Shown here: piece by piece, positions 1 to 9,070 of the stretch
How the letters are laid out: every line of letters starts with the position of its first letter
Position numbering within the stretch: the stretch's first letter is position 1
Assembly (NCBI RefSeq): GCF_036946125.1
Contig: NZ_JAQIJT010000001.1
Location: 186,001 to 250,000, forward strand
From: Sphingomonas adhaesiva
GTDB lineage: Bacteria > Pseudomonadota > Alphaproteobacteria > Sphingomonadales > Sphingomonadaceae
Length of the DNA stretch: 64,000 bases
Direction: 5' to 3'
Notes under the pieces: model-generated
The model's input: the letters and a program-made list of their open reading frames with translations, nothing else
The model's database searches: none
Told to the model about the DNA's origin: nothing
Program-made: the position numbers and the translations under genes

Positions 1-1005
1 ATCGCGCGCCTCGATGCGCGCGTCGGCGACCGCGTCGTCCTGCAACGCGCCGGCGACGTCATCCCGCAGATCGTCGAGGTGCTGCCGCGCGAGGAGGAGC
101 GCGCGCCCTTCGCCTTTCCCGACCATTGCCCGATCTGCGGCAGCGAGGCGGTGGCGGAGGAGGGCGAGGTCGACGTGCGCTGCACCGGCGGTCTCATCTG
201 CCCGGCGCAGCGGCTGGAGCGGCTGAAGCATTTCGTCAGCCGCGGCGCGCTCGATATCGAGGGGCTGGGCGAGAAGACGCTGGTCGAGTTCCTCGATCTC
301 GGCTGGATCGCGGAGCCGGCGGACATCTTCCGCCTCGCGGCGCATCGCGACGAACTGGTCGGGCGGGAAGGATGGCAGGCGAAGTCGGTCGACGCGCTGC
401 TCGCCGCGATCGAGGCGAAGCGCGAACCCGATGCCGCGCGGCTGCTGTTCGGGCTCGGCATCCGCCATATCGGCATCGTCACCGCGCGCGACCTGATGAA
501 GCGTTACGTGCACCTGCCCGCGCTCGCCGCGCTGGCGGGCGAGGTGATCGCGCTGCGCGACACGTTCCCCGCCGCGATCGGCGAGAGCGAGGCGAAGCAC
601 CGCACCCGCCTCGACAAGGCGATCGCCGACCTGATCGGAGTCGAGAATGTCGGCGCCGCGGTCGGCCATGCGCTCGCCGATTTCTTCCACGAACCCCACA
701 ATCGCGCGGTGTGGGACGACCTGCTGGGCGAGGTCTCCCCGCCCCCCTTCCACGTCGCGACGCGCGCGTCGGAGGTATCGGGCAAGACCGTCGTCTTCAC
801 CGGCACGCTGGAGACGCTGAGCCGCGACGAGGCCAAGGCGCAGGCCGAATCGCTCGGCGCGCACGTCTCGGGATCGGTATCGAAGAAGACCGACCTGCTG
901 GTCGCCGGCCCGGGCGCGGGATCGAAGGCGAAGAAGGCGGCGGATCTCGGCATCCGCGTGGTCGACGAGGCGGGGTGGATCGCGATCGTGGCGGCGGCGG
1001 GTTAG
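1..1005 (+). CDS. ligA: NAD-dependent DNA ligase LigA, C-terminal part (5' end outside window)
   Basis: The frame is open from base 1, so the gene begins upstream; 334 C-terminal residues are present. Visible in order are the end of the OB fold, a four-cysteine zinc finger (C43, C46, C61, C67 of the fragment), the helix-hairpin-helix region, and a C-terminal BRCT domain from about residue 257 that begins with the typical GKTVVFTGTL strand. LigA seals nicks in duplex DNA using NAD+ and is the essential replicative ligase of bacteria. The adenylation domain with the active-site lysine is not in the window. Identification rests on the zinc finger, HhH and BRCT order, which is specific to this family. 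Confidence 0.95.
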   Translation: MARLDARVGDRVVLQRAGDVIPQIVEVLPREEERAPFAFPDHCPICGSEAVAEEGEVDVRCTGGLICPAQRLERLKHFVSRGALDIEGLGEKTLVEFLDLGWIAEPADIFRLAAHRDELVGREGWQAKSVDALLAAIEAKREPDAARLLFGLGIRHIGIVTARDLMKRYVHLPALAALAGEVIALRDTFPAAIGESEAKHRTRLDKAIADLIGVENVGAAVGHALADFFHEPHNRAVWDDLLGEVSPPPFHVATRASEVSGKTVVFTGTLETLSRDEAKAQAESLGAHVSGSVSKKTDLLVAGPGAGSKAKKAADLGIRVVDEAGWIAIVAAAG

Positions 1006-1371
1006 CCGGAACCAAGGGTAGCCGGTCGCTCCGGACAGCCTCATCCTCTTCGTCATGCCGGGCTCGTCCCGGCATCCAGGGTTCCACGATCCTCGCCGCG
1101 ATGTAGTGCAAGGAACGCTGGACCCCGGAACCAGTCGAAACCTCTGCGAGAATCGTGGATCGTTCGATAATTCCGCCGTTCCCCGGCGAAGGCCGGGGCC
1201 CAGTTGGCGCGGCTTTTCCGTCTGTTACCACCGTCCCCCAGCTGGGCCCCGGCCTTCGCCGGGGAGCAAGGAACCGGATTTCGCGGAGGTCTCGCTCAAG
1301 GCCAGGTGACGGTGGGTGTGGGGCGACCACCTTCCCGATCCCTTAACCATTCCCCCGCTACACCGCGGCGC
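1006..1371. repeat. Gene-free spacer with palindromic repeats
   Basis: This 366-bp spacer holds no credible gene. At 1055-1074 there is a small hairpin (TGCCGGG/CCCGGCA). At 1181-1207 and 1238-1264 there are 27-base inverted arms with one mismatch, rich in CCCCGGC/GCCGGGG and ending in CCCAGTTGG-type sequence, around a 30-base loop. Related arms recur near 11285-11375 and 61730. They are intergenic palindromes of the kind common in sphingomonads and can fold as RNA at the end of ligA mRNA. Confidence 0.7.
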
Positions 1372-2649
1372 ATGTATCACGACCCCGCGCTCGCCTCCGC
1401 CGCCCGCGTGCCGCTCCGCCCCGCCTCGGCGGTGTCGCACGGCGTCGGCGTGGCGGGGCTGGCGGGGCTGGCGGCGTGGCTGATCGTCGCGATCCGTTAT
1501 CGCATGGACGGCCCCTATGCCGCGCTCGTCGGCGTGGCGGCGTGCGGATTGCCGATGGTCCTGTGGTCGCTGCTGGTCGACCGGGTACACCGCAACCCCT
1601 CCACCGGAATCGACTGGAGCACCGCGCGACCCTGGCGCGAGACGATCGACGTCAGCCTGGTCAAACTGGCCGGGCTATGGGTCACCTGGACGGGGATCGC
1701 GCTGATCTACGCGACGGGACGCTTCTATGGGGAAATGCCCTTCGCCTTCGCGATCTGGTGCCTGGAAACCGCCGCGCCCGCGCTGTTCGTGCTCTCGATC
1801 CCCTATGTCCTGTGGCTCGATCGCCATCTGGAGAGCCCGCGCGACGGGGCATGGCATCTGGGCACCTGGCTGCTCGGCACCGGCACCGCCGATATCGGCC
1901 GGATCCACGCGCATCTGCGCGCCTGGGCGGTGAAGGCGTTCTTCCTCGCCTTCATGCTGGCGATCGTGCCGGGCGGGTTCGGGGAGTTCGTCGCGATGGA
2001 CCCGCGCGCGGCGCTCGCCGATCCGGTGCGGCTGGCCAACTGGCTCATCACGCTGATGTTCGTGATCGACGTCGCCTTCGCCACCGTCGGCTATCTGCTG
2101 ACGATGCGTCCGCTCGACGCGCATATCCGCTCCGCCAACCCGTTCATGGCGGCCTGGACCGCGGCGCTGATCTGCTACCCGCCGTTCATCATGATGGATG
2201 ACGGGCGGCCGTTCGACTATCGCCCCGGCACCGCCGACTGGACCCACTGGATGCAGGGGCATCCGTGGCTGCTGGCGATGACGGGCGCGGTACTGGTCGC
2301 GCTGACCGCGATCTATGCCTGGGCGACGGTGGCGTTCGGGCTGCGGTTCTCCAACCTGACGAACCGCGGCGTGCTGACGCACGGCCCCTATGCGTGGTCG
2401 CGGCATCCGGCCTATCTGGCGAAGAATCTGTTCTGGTGGATGTCGACCATCCCGATGCTGTCGACCGGATCGCTGGTCGACGCCGCGCGCGCGACGATCC
2501 TGCTCGGCGTGGTCAGCGGCATCTATTACTGGCGCGCGAGGACCGAGGAGCGGCACCTGCGGCTCGACCCGGCCTACCGCGACTATGACGAATGGATCGA
2601 GGCGCACGGCGCGGTGCCGCGGTTCCTGCGCTGGGCGCGGGGGCGCTGA
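1372..2649 (+). CDS. Isoprenylcysteine carboxyl methyltransferase-like membrane protein
   Basis: A polytopic membrane protein of 425 residues whose last 100 residues match the ICMT/phospholipid methyltransferase fold: HGPYAWSRHPAY followed by a membrane stretch and the ARTEERHL segment near the C-terminus, both parts of the S-adenosylmethionine site in that family. The N-terminal 300 residues form several more hydrophobic helices, making the protein longer than typical bacterial ICMT proteins. The ATG at 1372 was chosen because the frame upstream runs through palindromic repeat DNA. Bacterial ICMT-like proteins methylate varied lipids or small molecules, so the substrate is unknown. It stands alone between ligA and the convergent gshA. 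Confidence 0.75.
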   Translation: MYHDPALASAARVPLRPASAVSHGVGVAGLAGLAAWLIVAIRYRMDGPYAALVGVAACGLPMVLWSLLVDRVHRNPSTGIDWSTARPWRETIDVSLVKLAGLWVTWTGIALIYATGRFYGEMPFAFAIWCLETAAPALFVLSIPYVLWLDRHLESPRDGAWHLGTWLLGTGTADIGRIHAHLRAWAVKAFFLAFMLAIVPGGFGEFVAMDPRAALADPVRLANWLITLMFVIDVAFATVGYLLTMRPLDAHIRSANPFMAAWTAALICYPPFIMMDDGRPFDYRPGTADWTHWMQGHPWLLAMTGAVLVALTAIYAWATVAFGLRFSNLTNRGVLTHGPYAWSRHPAYLAKNLFWWMSTIPMLSTGSLVDAARATILLGVVSGIYYWRARTEERHLRLDPAYRDYDEWIEAHGAVPRFLRWARGR

Positions 2650-2686
2650 ACGACCTGCCCCCGCTCGAAGGGCCAGCGCCGCGCTG

Positions 2687-2736
2687 GTGCTTCGAGACGG
2701 CGCTTCGACAAGCCCAGCGCTTCCTCAGCACGAACG
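2687..2736. repeat. 50-bp dispersed repeat, copy 1 (inverted partner at 45484-45534)
   Basis: The segment begins GTGCTTCGAGACGG and ends CACGAACG. The reverse complement of 45484-45534 has the same two ends (GTGCTTCGAGACGG and GGCACGAACG) around a diverged middle. Both copies lie in short gaps just beyond gene ends. No coding content. Confidence 0.6.
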
Positions 2737-2749
2737 GCGGTAGGTTCGT

Positions 2750-4123
2750 TCAGAACCGCGCTTCGTCGTACACCTTCGACACGTCGCCGTTCCAGGCCCC
2801 GTGGTAGCGCTCCAGCAGCACCTCCGCCGGCACCTTTCCCGACCGCACGATCTCGCGCAGCGGGTCGAGGAACCCCGTCTCGTCGTCGCCCGCGCCATTG
2901 GTCCGCGCCCGCGCGGCCAGCCCGGCGTGCGCGATGTCGAGCACCGCGCCGGCGATGTCGCGCAGCTGCCCGCCGCCCGGGATCGGCGCCGACAGCCCCA
3001 GCTTCGGCACCGCGTCGCGCAGCGCCTGCCGCTCGTCGAGCGTCCAGCCCTTCACCACGTCCCACGCCGCATCCAGCGCGCCCTGATCGTACAGCAGCCC
3101 GACCCAGAACGCCGGCAGCGCGCAGATGCGGCCCCACGGCCCGCCGTCCGCGCCGCGCATCTCCAGGAAGGTCTTGAGCCGCACCTCCGGGAAGGCGGTC
3201 GACAGGTGATCGTTCCAGTCGTCGATCGTCGGCCGCTCGCCCGGCAGCACCGACAGCTCGCCCTTCATGAAGTCGCGGAAGGACAGCCCGGCGGCGTCGA
3301 TATACCGGCCGTCGCGGTAGACGAAGTACATCGGCACATCGAGCATGTAATCGGCATAGCGTTCGTAGCCGAAGCCGTCCTCGAACACGAACGGCAGCAT
3401 GCCGGTGCGTGCGGGATCGGTGTCCGACCAGATATGGCTGCGATAGCTAAGGAAGCCGTTGGGCTTCCCTTCGGTGAACGGCGAATTGGCGAACAGCGCG
3501 GTGGCAAGCGGCTGGAGCGCCAGCCCGACGCGGAACTTCTGCGCCATGTCGGCTTCGCTGGCATAGTCCAGGTTCACCTGGATCGTGCAGGTGCGCAGCA
3601 TCATGTCGAGCCCCATCGTGCCGACGCGCGGCATGTGGCGCAGCATGATCGCATAGCGGCCCTTGGGCATGATGGGCAGCTCGTCGCGGCGCTTGTCGGG
3701 CCACATGCCCAGCCCCAGGAAGCCGACGCCCAGCCGCTCGCCCGCCGCCTTCACCTGCTGCAGATGACGCCCCGTCTCGGCGCAGGTCTGGTGCAGGTTG
3801 TCGAGCGGCGCGCCCGACAGCTCGAACTGTCCCGCCGGCTCCAGGCTGACCGACCCGTCCGCCCCGCTCAGCGCGATGATCTTCCCGCCCTCTTCGATCG
3901 GCTTCCAGCCATGCTGCTGCAATTCCAGCAGAAGCGCGCGGATACCGCCCGGCTCGTCCCACGACGGCGCATGATGGTCCGCGGTCGCATAGACGAACTT
4001 TTCATGCTCGGTGCCGATGCGCCAGCGGTCCGCCGGCTTCTCCCCGCCCGCGAAATGGGCGATGAGCTCGTTGCGCGATCCGATGACCGCTGCGTTGCTG
4101 TTCGAAACGGTCTTCGTGGACAT
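2750..4123 (-). CDS. gshA: Glutamate-cysteine ligase, plant/alphaproteobacterial type
   Basis: A 457-residue protein of the GCS2 family catalysing ATP-dependent joining of L-glutamate and L-cysteine, the first step of glutathione synthesis (EC 6.3.2.2). Family features seen include the early GTEHEKFVY strand, the acidic EGGKIIALSG segment, SLEPAGQFELSGAP, and FLEMRGAD toward the end; length is normal for the plant-type enzyme. The ATG at 4123 opens the only plausible reading. It follows rsmE by 56 bases on the same strand and may share its transcript. The glutathione theme recurs in the window through gloA and a GST. Confidence 0.93.
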   Translation of the reverse strand: MSTKTVSNSNAAVIGSRNELIAHFAGGEKPADRWRIGTEHEKFVYATADHHAPSWDEPGGIRALLLELQQHGWKPIEEGGKIIALSGADGSVSLEPAGQFELSGAPLDNLHQTCAETGRHLQQVKAAGERLGVGFLGLGMWPDKRRDELPIMPKGRYAIMLRHMPRVGTMGLDMMLRTCTIQVNLDYASEADMAQKFRVGLALQPLATALFANSPFTEGKPNGFLSYRSHIWSDTDPARTGMLPFVFEDGFGYERYADYMLDVPMYFVYRDGRYIDAAGLSFRDFMKGELSVLPGERPTIDDWNDHLSTAFPEVRLKTFLEMRGADGGPWGRICALPAFWVGLLYDQGALDAAWDVVKGWTLDERQALRDAVPKLGLSAPIPGGGQLRDIAGAVLDIAHAGLAARARTNGAGDDETGFLDPLREIVRSGKVPAEVLLERYHGAWNGDVSKVYDEARF

Positions 4124-4180
4124 GACGCGCGCCTTACTCGCGGATGAACGGGTGCGCTAGGGGGTGCCGACCAGCATGGA

Positions 4181-4924
4181 TCAGCCCCAGTCCCCGGCCG
4201 CCGCCATCCACACCGAAACGGCCGCCGCCGCCGCGGTTTCGGCGCGCAGGATCCGCGGGCCGAGCGTGATGCCGACCGCCTGCGGATGCGCGCGGATCGC
4301 GGCGCGCTCGCCCTCGTCGAAGCCGCCCTCCGGCCCGATCAGGATCGCCGCCGGCCCCGGCCGCGCGCGCATCGCCGCGGCGGCGGGCTCGCCCCCCGTC
4401 TCGTCGGCGAAGAACAAGGCGCGCCCCTCCGGCCAGTCGCGCAACAGATGCGGCAGCTTCACCGCGTCCGCCACCCGCGGCAGCGCGGTACGTCCGCATT
4501 GCTCCGCCGCCTCGATCATCTGCGTGCGCAGGCGGTCGGTGTTGGGCCGGTCGACGACGGTGCGGTGGGTGACGACGGGAACCAGCCGATCGACGCCCAG
4601 CTCGCACGCCTTCTCCGCCAGCCAGTCGACGCGCCCCTTCTTGAGCGGCGCGGCGCACAGCCACAGGTCGGGCACGGCTTCGCGCGCGCGCAGCCGTTCG
4701 GTCACGTCCAGCGAGACGTCGCGGCGCCCCGCCTGCGTGACCAGCGCCAGCCACTCGCCGGTCGTATCGTCGAACAATGTGACCGGATCGCCGGGCTTCG
4801 CGCGCATGACGGTCGCCAGGTAATGCGCCTGCGCGCCCTCCAGCCGCAGCGCGCCCGCGGTCAGGGCCCTGTCCACGAACACCCGCGGCGTCGATCGCGG
4901 CGGCCACGCCGGCTGTGCGCCCAT
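4181..4924 (-). CDS. rsmE: 16S rRNA (uracil-1498-N3)-methyltransferase RsmE
   Basis: A 247-residue SPOUT-class methyltransferase that modifies U1498 of 16S rRNA using S-adenosylmethionine. The hallmark C-terminal knot motifs are present: LIGPEGGF and LGPRILRAETA. An N-terminal PUA-like domain covers about residues 10-75. The ATG at 4924 is preferred over a GTG nine bases upstream because GAGGGG lies at good ribosome-binding distance before the ATG. The stop of a small membrane protein lies 12 bases upstream, suggesting translational coupling. Confidence 0.92.
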   Translation of the reverse strand: MGAQPAWPPRSTPRVFVDRALTAGALRLEGAQAHYLATVMRAKPGDPVTLFDDTTGEWLALVTQAGRRDVSLDVTERLRAREAVPDLWLCAAPLKKGRVDWLAEKACELGVDRLVPVVTHRTVVDRPNTDRLRTQMIEAAEQCGRTALPRVADAVKLPHLLRDWPEGRALFFADETGGEPAAAAMRARPGPAAILIGPEGGFDEGERAAIRAHPQAVGITLGPRILRAETAAAAAVSVWMAAAGDWG

Positions 4925-4936
4925 CACCGTCACCCC

Positions 4937-5098
4937 TCATCCACCTCGGCGTACGATCAGCATCCGCGCGACCCAGAACAGGATCGCGACCGCCAGCGCA
5001 ATCCCCAGCACGCCGCCCGCGATCGTCCCCGCCACCTTCAGCATGGCGAAGAACAACGCCTCGAAGAACCGGCCGATCGCGACCGAGAGGTGGATCAC
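4937..5098 (-). CDS. Small hydrophobic membrane protein, 53 residues
   Basis: A short GTG-initiated frame between the DUF2147 gene and rsmE on the same strand. It would encode one amphipathic N-terminal stretch (VIHLSVAIGRFFEALFF) and one strongly hydrophobic helix ending in positively charged RMLIVRRGG, so it looks like a single-pass inner membrane protein. The start lies 24 bases after the DUF2147 stop and the stop 12 bases before rsmE, which fits an operon. No family is recognised and the GTG has only a weak ribosome-binding site. Confidence 0.45.
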   Translation of the reverse strand: MIHLSVAIGRFFEALFFAMLKVAGTIAGGVLGIALAVAILFWVARMLIVRRGG

Positions 5099-5122
5099 TG
5101 CGCCACGATCACTGGACCGGCA

Positions 5123-5515
5123 TCATCGCGCGGCGACGCGGGTCCAGCGCTGCTCCTTGCACCCGAACCCGGCGAACAGGCAGCCCTGCACCACCAGCGT
5201 ATCGCGCCCCGCCAGTTGCAGCGTGCCGTCCACCTCGCTCCCGATGTCGGGAACGAAGACGCTGCCCGCCCATGTCCCGTCGCCCTGCGGCTCGACACGG
5301 AGCAATTCGGTCCCGATCAGCCGGTCGGTGCCGCCGCGTGCGGCATCCTCGCGCGCCCTGGCGTCCGCGGCGACCACCGTGCCGCACACGCCCGGCTCGC
5401 CGCGGCACCGCGCGATGCGGATGCGCACCGTGTCGCCGGCATTGCGCCAGGTGCCCGCCACGGGATCGGACGCCGGCGCCGCGGCCAGCGCGAGGAGGGA
5501 GAGAAGCATCGACAT
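5123..5515 (-). CDS. DUF2147 domain protein, exported
   Basis: A 130-residue protein with a short N-terminal signal peptide (MSMLLSLLALAAAPA) followed by the DUF2147 pattern: DPVAGTWRN, a middle with two cysteines (CRGEPGVCG), a strand-rich second half with GSVFVPDIGSEVDG, and a closing CLFAGFGCKEQRWTRV. Proteins of this family are small periplasmic beta-rich domains of unknown function. It lies 43 bases downstream of wecC and may be cotranscribed with it. No ligand or enzyme activity can be inferred. Confidence 0.8.
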   Translation of the reverse strand: MSMLLSLLALAAAPASDPVAGTWRNAGDTVRIRIARCRGEPGVCGTVVAADARAREDAARGGTDRLIGTELLRVEPQGDGTWAGSVFVPDIGSEVDGTLQLAGRDTLVVQGCLFAGFGCKEQRWTRVAAR

Positions 5516-5558
5516 GGCAGCAAGATAGGATGCCGCCCGGTGGAGATAAGGGGCGCGG

Positions 5559-6872
5559 TCAGGCCGCGCGCGCCAGCAGCGCTTCCCACGCCGACAGCTT
5601 CGGCTGATCCGGCCATAGCCCCCGCGTATCGTAGACCAGCTTGTCCGCCCGTTCGTCTAGCGGCACGGAGCGGAACACGTCGTGGTCGACCAGCACGATC
5701 ATCGCATCGCACGTCGCCAGTGCGCTATCCAGGTCGATCAGCGCCGCGCCCGTCCCCGCGAAGGCGGCGGGCAGCGCCTCGACATGCGGCTCCACCAGCG
5801 CGATCCGGTCGCCGAACCGCCGCGCGAGCGCCGCGGCGATCTCCACCGCCGGGCTTTCGCGCAGATCGTCGATGTTCGGCTTGAAGGCGAGGCCCAGGCA
5901 CGCGACGCGGGTATCGGGCAACCGCTCGATCAGCCGCAGCGCGCGGCCGATGACATGGTCGGTCTTCGCCTCGTTCACCTCGCGCGCGGTGCGGATCAGC
6001 CGGCTGTTGACCGGGTCCCCCGCGACCAGGAACCACGGATCGACCGCGATGCAATGCCCGCCGACGCCGGGGCCGGGTTGCAGGATCGACACGCGCGGGT
6101 GACGGTTGGCGAGGCGGATCACCTCCCACACGTCGATCGCCATTCCCTCCGCGATCAGCGACAGTTCGTTGGCGAAGGCGATGTTGACGTCGCGGTAGCT
6201 GTTCTCGACCAGCTTCACCATTTCCGCCGACCGCGCGGTGGTGGTCAGGCATTCGCCGCGCACGAAGCGCCGGTAGAAGGCCATGGCGCGGCGTGCGCAG
6301 CGCGGAGTGATGCCGCCGATGACGCGGTCGTTGTCGATCAGCTCGATCAGGATGCGCCCCGGCAGCACGCGCTCCGGGCAATAGGCGATGAACAGGTCAG
6401 CCGCGCCCGTGCCGCGTCCCGGGACCGACAGGTCGGGGCGCAGCGCCGCGATCGTCGCCGCGACCTGCTCGGTGGTGCCGACGGGCGAGGTGGATTCGAG
6501 GATGACGAGGTCGCCGCGCTTCAGCACCGGCGCGATGGTGCGCGCGGCGGCCAGCACATGGCTGACGTCGGGGCGATGATCGGCATCGAACGGGGTCGGC
6601 ACCGCGATGATGAACGTGTCCGCCGCCTCCGGCGCGGCCGCGGCGCGCAGCAGCCCGCGCGCGGTCACGCCCTGCACCAGCCCGTGCAGGTCGACTTCCT
6701 CGATATGGACGCGCCCCTCCGCGACGGTGGCGACGACCTGCGCATTGACGTCGACGCCCAGCGTGGGGATGCCGGCGCGTGCGATCACCGCGGCGGTCGG
6801 CAGGCCGATATAGCCCAGCCCCATCACCACGGCGCCGAGCGCGGGCGCTTCCTGGTCAGCGGCGGTGGGCAT
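5559..6872 (-). CDS. wecC: UDP-N-acetyl-D-mannosamine dehydrogenase
   Basis: A 437-residue nucleotide-sugar dehydrogenase that oxidises UDP-ManNAc to UDP-ManNAcA with two NAD+. The N-terminal Rossmann motif reads GLGYIGLP; further family marks are the PTPFD segment, the ENSYRDVNIAFANE helix, the GPGVGGHCIAVDPWFL catalytic region holding the cysteine thiol, and GLAFKPNIDDLRESPA in the C-terminal domain. A longer upstream frame exists but runs through wecB, so the ATG at 6872, overlapping the wecB end by 17 bases, was chosen. The overlap with wecB supports the sugar assignment over GDP-mannose or UDP-glucose dehydrogenases. Confidence 0.9.
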   Translation of the reverse strand: MPTAADQEAPALGAVVMGLGYIGLPTAAVIARAGIPTLGVDVNAQVVATVAEGRVHIEEVDLHGLVQGVTARGLLRAAAAPEAADTFIIAVPTPFDADHRPDVSHVLAAARTIAPVLKRGDLVILESTSPVGTTEQVAATIAALRPDLSVPGRGTGAADLFIAYCPERVLPGRILIELIDNDRVIGGITPRCARRAMAFYRRFVRGECLTTTARSAEMVKLVENSYRDVNIAFANELSLIAEGMAIDVWEVIRLANRHPRVSILQPGPGVGGHCIAVDPWFLVAGDPVNSRLIRTAREVNEAKTDHVIGRALRLIERLPDTRVACLGLAFKPNIDDLRESPAVEIAAALARRFGDRIALVEPHVEALPAAFAGTGAALIDLDSALATCDAMIVLVDHDVFRSVPLDERADKLVYDTRGLWPDQPKLSAWEALLARAA

Positions 6873-7983
6873 CCTCGACGATCCTCGCGATCCGTGGTGC
6901 TGCCTGCCCGTCGCCATAGGGATTGTGCGCACGGGCCATGGCGGCATGCGCCCGGTCATCGTCGAGAAGAGCGAAGATATGGTTGACGATCGCGTCGGGA
7001 TCGGTGCCGACGAGCGTCGCGGTGCCCGCCGCGACACCCTCCGGCCGCTCGGTCGTGTCGCGCATCACCAGCACCGGCGTGCCCAGGCTCGGCGCCTCTT
7101 CCTGCACGCCGCCCGAATCGGTCAGCATGACGTCGGCCAGCGCCATCAGCCGGACGAAGTGCGGATAATCGAGCGGCTCGACCAGCGCGACGTTCGCGTG
7201 GCGCCGCAGCGGCGCCATCGCGTCGCGCACCTGCGGGTTGGGGTGGACCGGGAAGATGACCGCGACGTCGCCGCGGTCGGCCACCCGCGCGATCGCGGCG
7301 GCGACGCGGGCCATCCCCTCCCCCCAATTCTCCCGCCGGTGCGTGGTGACCGCGACGATGCGCTTCCCCGCAAAGCGCGCGACGAGCGGGTCGAGTCCCG
7401 CGGCGAGCCCCGGCTCGCGCACCAGCCGGTCGCGCATCGCCAGCAGTGCATCGATCACGGTGTTGCCGGTGACGTGGATCGCGCCCGCCACATTTTCCGC
7501 GCGCAGGGCGGCTGCGGCCTGCGGCGTCGGGGCGAAGTGCAGGTCCGCGATCGTGCCCGCGATGCGGCGGTTGCCTTCCTCCGGCCAGGGCGACAGCAGG
7601 TCGCCGCTGCGCAATCCCGCCTCGACATGCGCCACGGGCACGCGGCGGAAGTAGGCCGCCAGCGTCGCCACCATCGTCGTCAGCGTGTCGCCGTGCACCA
7701 GGACGCGGTCGGGCCGCTCCGCGTCCAGCGCCGCGCCGAACGCGGTCAGCATCCGCGCGGCAAGCGCGTCGAGCGACTGGCCCGCCTGCATCAGGTCGAG
7801 GTCGATGTCGGGCACGATGCCGAAGATCGCCAGCACCTGGTCGAGCATCTCGCGGTGCTGCGCGGTCACCGCGACGCGTACCTCCAGCGTGCCGCGCGCG
7901 CGCAGTGCCGCGACGACGGGCGCCATCTTGATCGCCTCGGGGCGGGTGCCGAACACGACGAGAATGCGCGGGCGCTGGATCAC
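6856..7983 (-). CDS. wecB: Non-hydrolysing UDP-N-acetylglucosamine 2-epimerase
   Basis: A 375-residue enzyme interconverting UDP-GlcNAc and UDP-ManNAc (EC 5.1.3.14), with family signatures GTRPEAIKMAPV near the start, the HVEAGLRSGD loop, TTHRREN, HPNPQVR, and SDSGGVQEEAPSLGTP toward the end. Together with wecC it makes UDP-N-acetylmannosaminuronic acid for a surface polysaccharide. No glycosyltransferase, flippase or polymerase lies nearby, so the final glycan is unknown. It diverges from the 6-phosphogluconate dehydrogenase operon with a 100-base shared upstream region. Confidence 0.93.
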   Translation of the reverse strand: MIQRPRILVVFGTRPEAIKMAPVVAALRARGTLEVRVAVTAQHREMLDQVLAIFGIVPDIDLDLMQAGQSLDALAARMLTAFGAALDAERPDRVLVHGDTLTTMVATLAAYFRRVPVAHVEAGLRSGDLLSPWPEEGNRRIAGTIADLHFAPTPQAAAALRAENVAGAIHVTGNTVIDALLAMRDRLVREPGLAAGLDPLVARFAGKRIVAVTTHRRENWGEGMARVAAAIARVADRGDVAVIFPVHPNPQVRDAMAPLRRHANVALVEPLDYPHFVRLMALADVMLTDSGGVQEEAPSLGTPVLVMRDTTERPEGVAAGTATLVGTDPDAIVNHIFALLDDDRAHAAMARAHNPYGDGQAAPRIARIVEDAHRR

Positions 7984-8083
7984 GATGGCGGGCTTGTCAT
8001 ACAGGCGTTGCGATCAGGTGTATGGTGCGCCGCGGAACTTGGCCATGCCCCCGCGGATTTTGCGGGCGAGCGAGGAGACGACG

Positions 8084-9070
8084 ATGCGACTGGTGATGAT
8101 CGGGCTGGGGCGGATGGGCGGCAACATGGCGCGCCGTCTGATGAAGGCCGGGCACGAGATCGTCGCCTATGATCGCGATGCCGAGGCGGTCGCGAAGCTG
8201 GTGGCGGACGGCGCCACCGCCGCGATCGGGGTCGACGATGCGCGCGCGAAGGCGGGCAGCCCCGCGACCTGGTGGATCATGCTGCCGCACGGCGCGGTGA
8301 CCGACGGCATGATCGGGGAGATCGCGGAGGGTGCGTCCGCGGGCGAGATCGTGATCGACGGCGGCAACAGCTTCTACAAGGACGACATCCGCCACGCGAA
8401 GATGCTCGCGGAGCGGCAGGTCCATTACGTCGACGTCGGCACCTCGGGCGGGGTGTGGGGGCTCGATCGCGGCTATTGCATGATGATCGGCGGCCCGGAC
8501 GAGGTCGTGCGCCGGCTCGACCCGATCTTCGCCGCACTGGCGCCGGGCGAGGGCACGATCTCGCGCACCCCCGGTCGCGACGGCAACGACGCGGTCGATA
8601 CGCGCGCGGAGAAGGGCTATATCCACGCCGGTCCCGCGGGTGCCGGGCATTTCGTGAAGATGATCCACAACGGCATCGAATACGGGCTGATGCAGGCCTA
8701 TGCCGAGGGATTCGACGTGCTCAAGGGCAAGGCATCCGAGCATCTGCCGGAGGATGAGCGCTACGACCTGAACCTCGCCGACATCGCCGAGGTGTGGCGG
8801 CGCGGCAGCGTCATCTCCTCCTGGCTGCTGGATCTGACCGCACAGGCGCTGGCGAAGGACGGAAAGCTGGAGCAGTTCAGCGGACACGTCGCCGATTCGG
8901 GCGAGGGTCAATGGACGATCGAGGCGGCGATGGAGGAGGCCGTGCCCGTCAACGTGCTGACGACAGCGCTCTTCGCGCGCTATCGCAGCCGCGTCGACCA
9001 TACCTTCGGAGAGAAGGCGCTGTCGGCGATGAGGTTCGGCTTCGGCGGGCATGTCGAGATGCCGCAATAA
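8084..9070 (+). CDS. gnd: 6-phosphogluconate dehydrogenase (decarboxylating), short type
   Basis: A 328-residue short-form 6PGDH that oxidatively decarboxylates 6-phosphogluconate to ribulose 5-phosphate. The N-terminal dinucleotide motif is GLGRMGGNMA; substrate motifs include DGGNSFYKDD, the DVGTSGGVWG loop, and KMIHNGIEYGLMQAYAEG with the catalytic lysine. The ATG at 8084 is preceded by GAGGAG at good spacing, so the much longer upstream frame is not used. The last base of its TAA is the first base of the next gene's ATG, which indicates a translationally coupled operon. Confidence 0.92.
   Translation: MRLVMIGLGRMGGNMARRLMKAGHEIVAYDRDAEAVAKLVADGATAAIGVDDARAKAGSPATWWIMLPHGAVTDGMIGEIAEGASAGEIVIDGGNSFYKDDIRHAKMLAERQVHYVDVGTSGGVWGLDRGYCMMIGGPDEVVRRLDPIFAALAPGEGTISRTPGRDGNDAVDTRAEKGYIHAGPAGAGHFVKMIHNGIEYGLMQAYAEGFDVLKGKASEHLPEDERYDLNLADIAEVWRRGSVISSWLLDLTAQALAKDGKLEQFSGHVADSGEGQWTIEAAMEEAVPVNVLTTALFARYRSRVDHTFGEKALSAMRFGFGGHVEMPQ

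Noticed and set aside
1055..1309. Small frames in the ligA downstream spacer
   Set aside because: They are made of palindromic repeats and have no ribosome-binding site or conserved composition.
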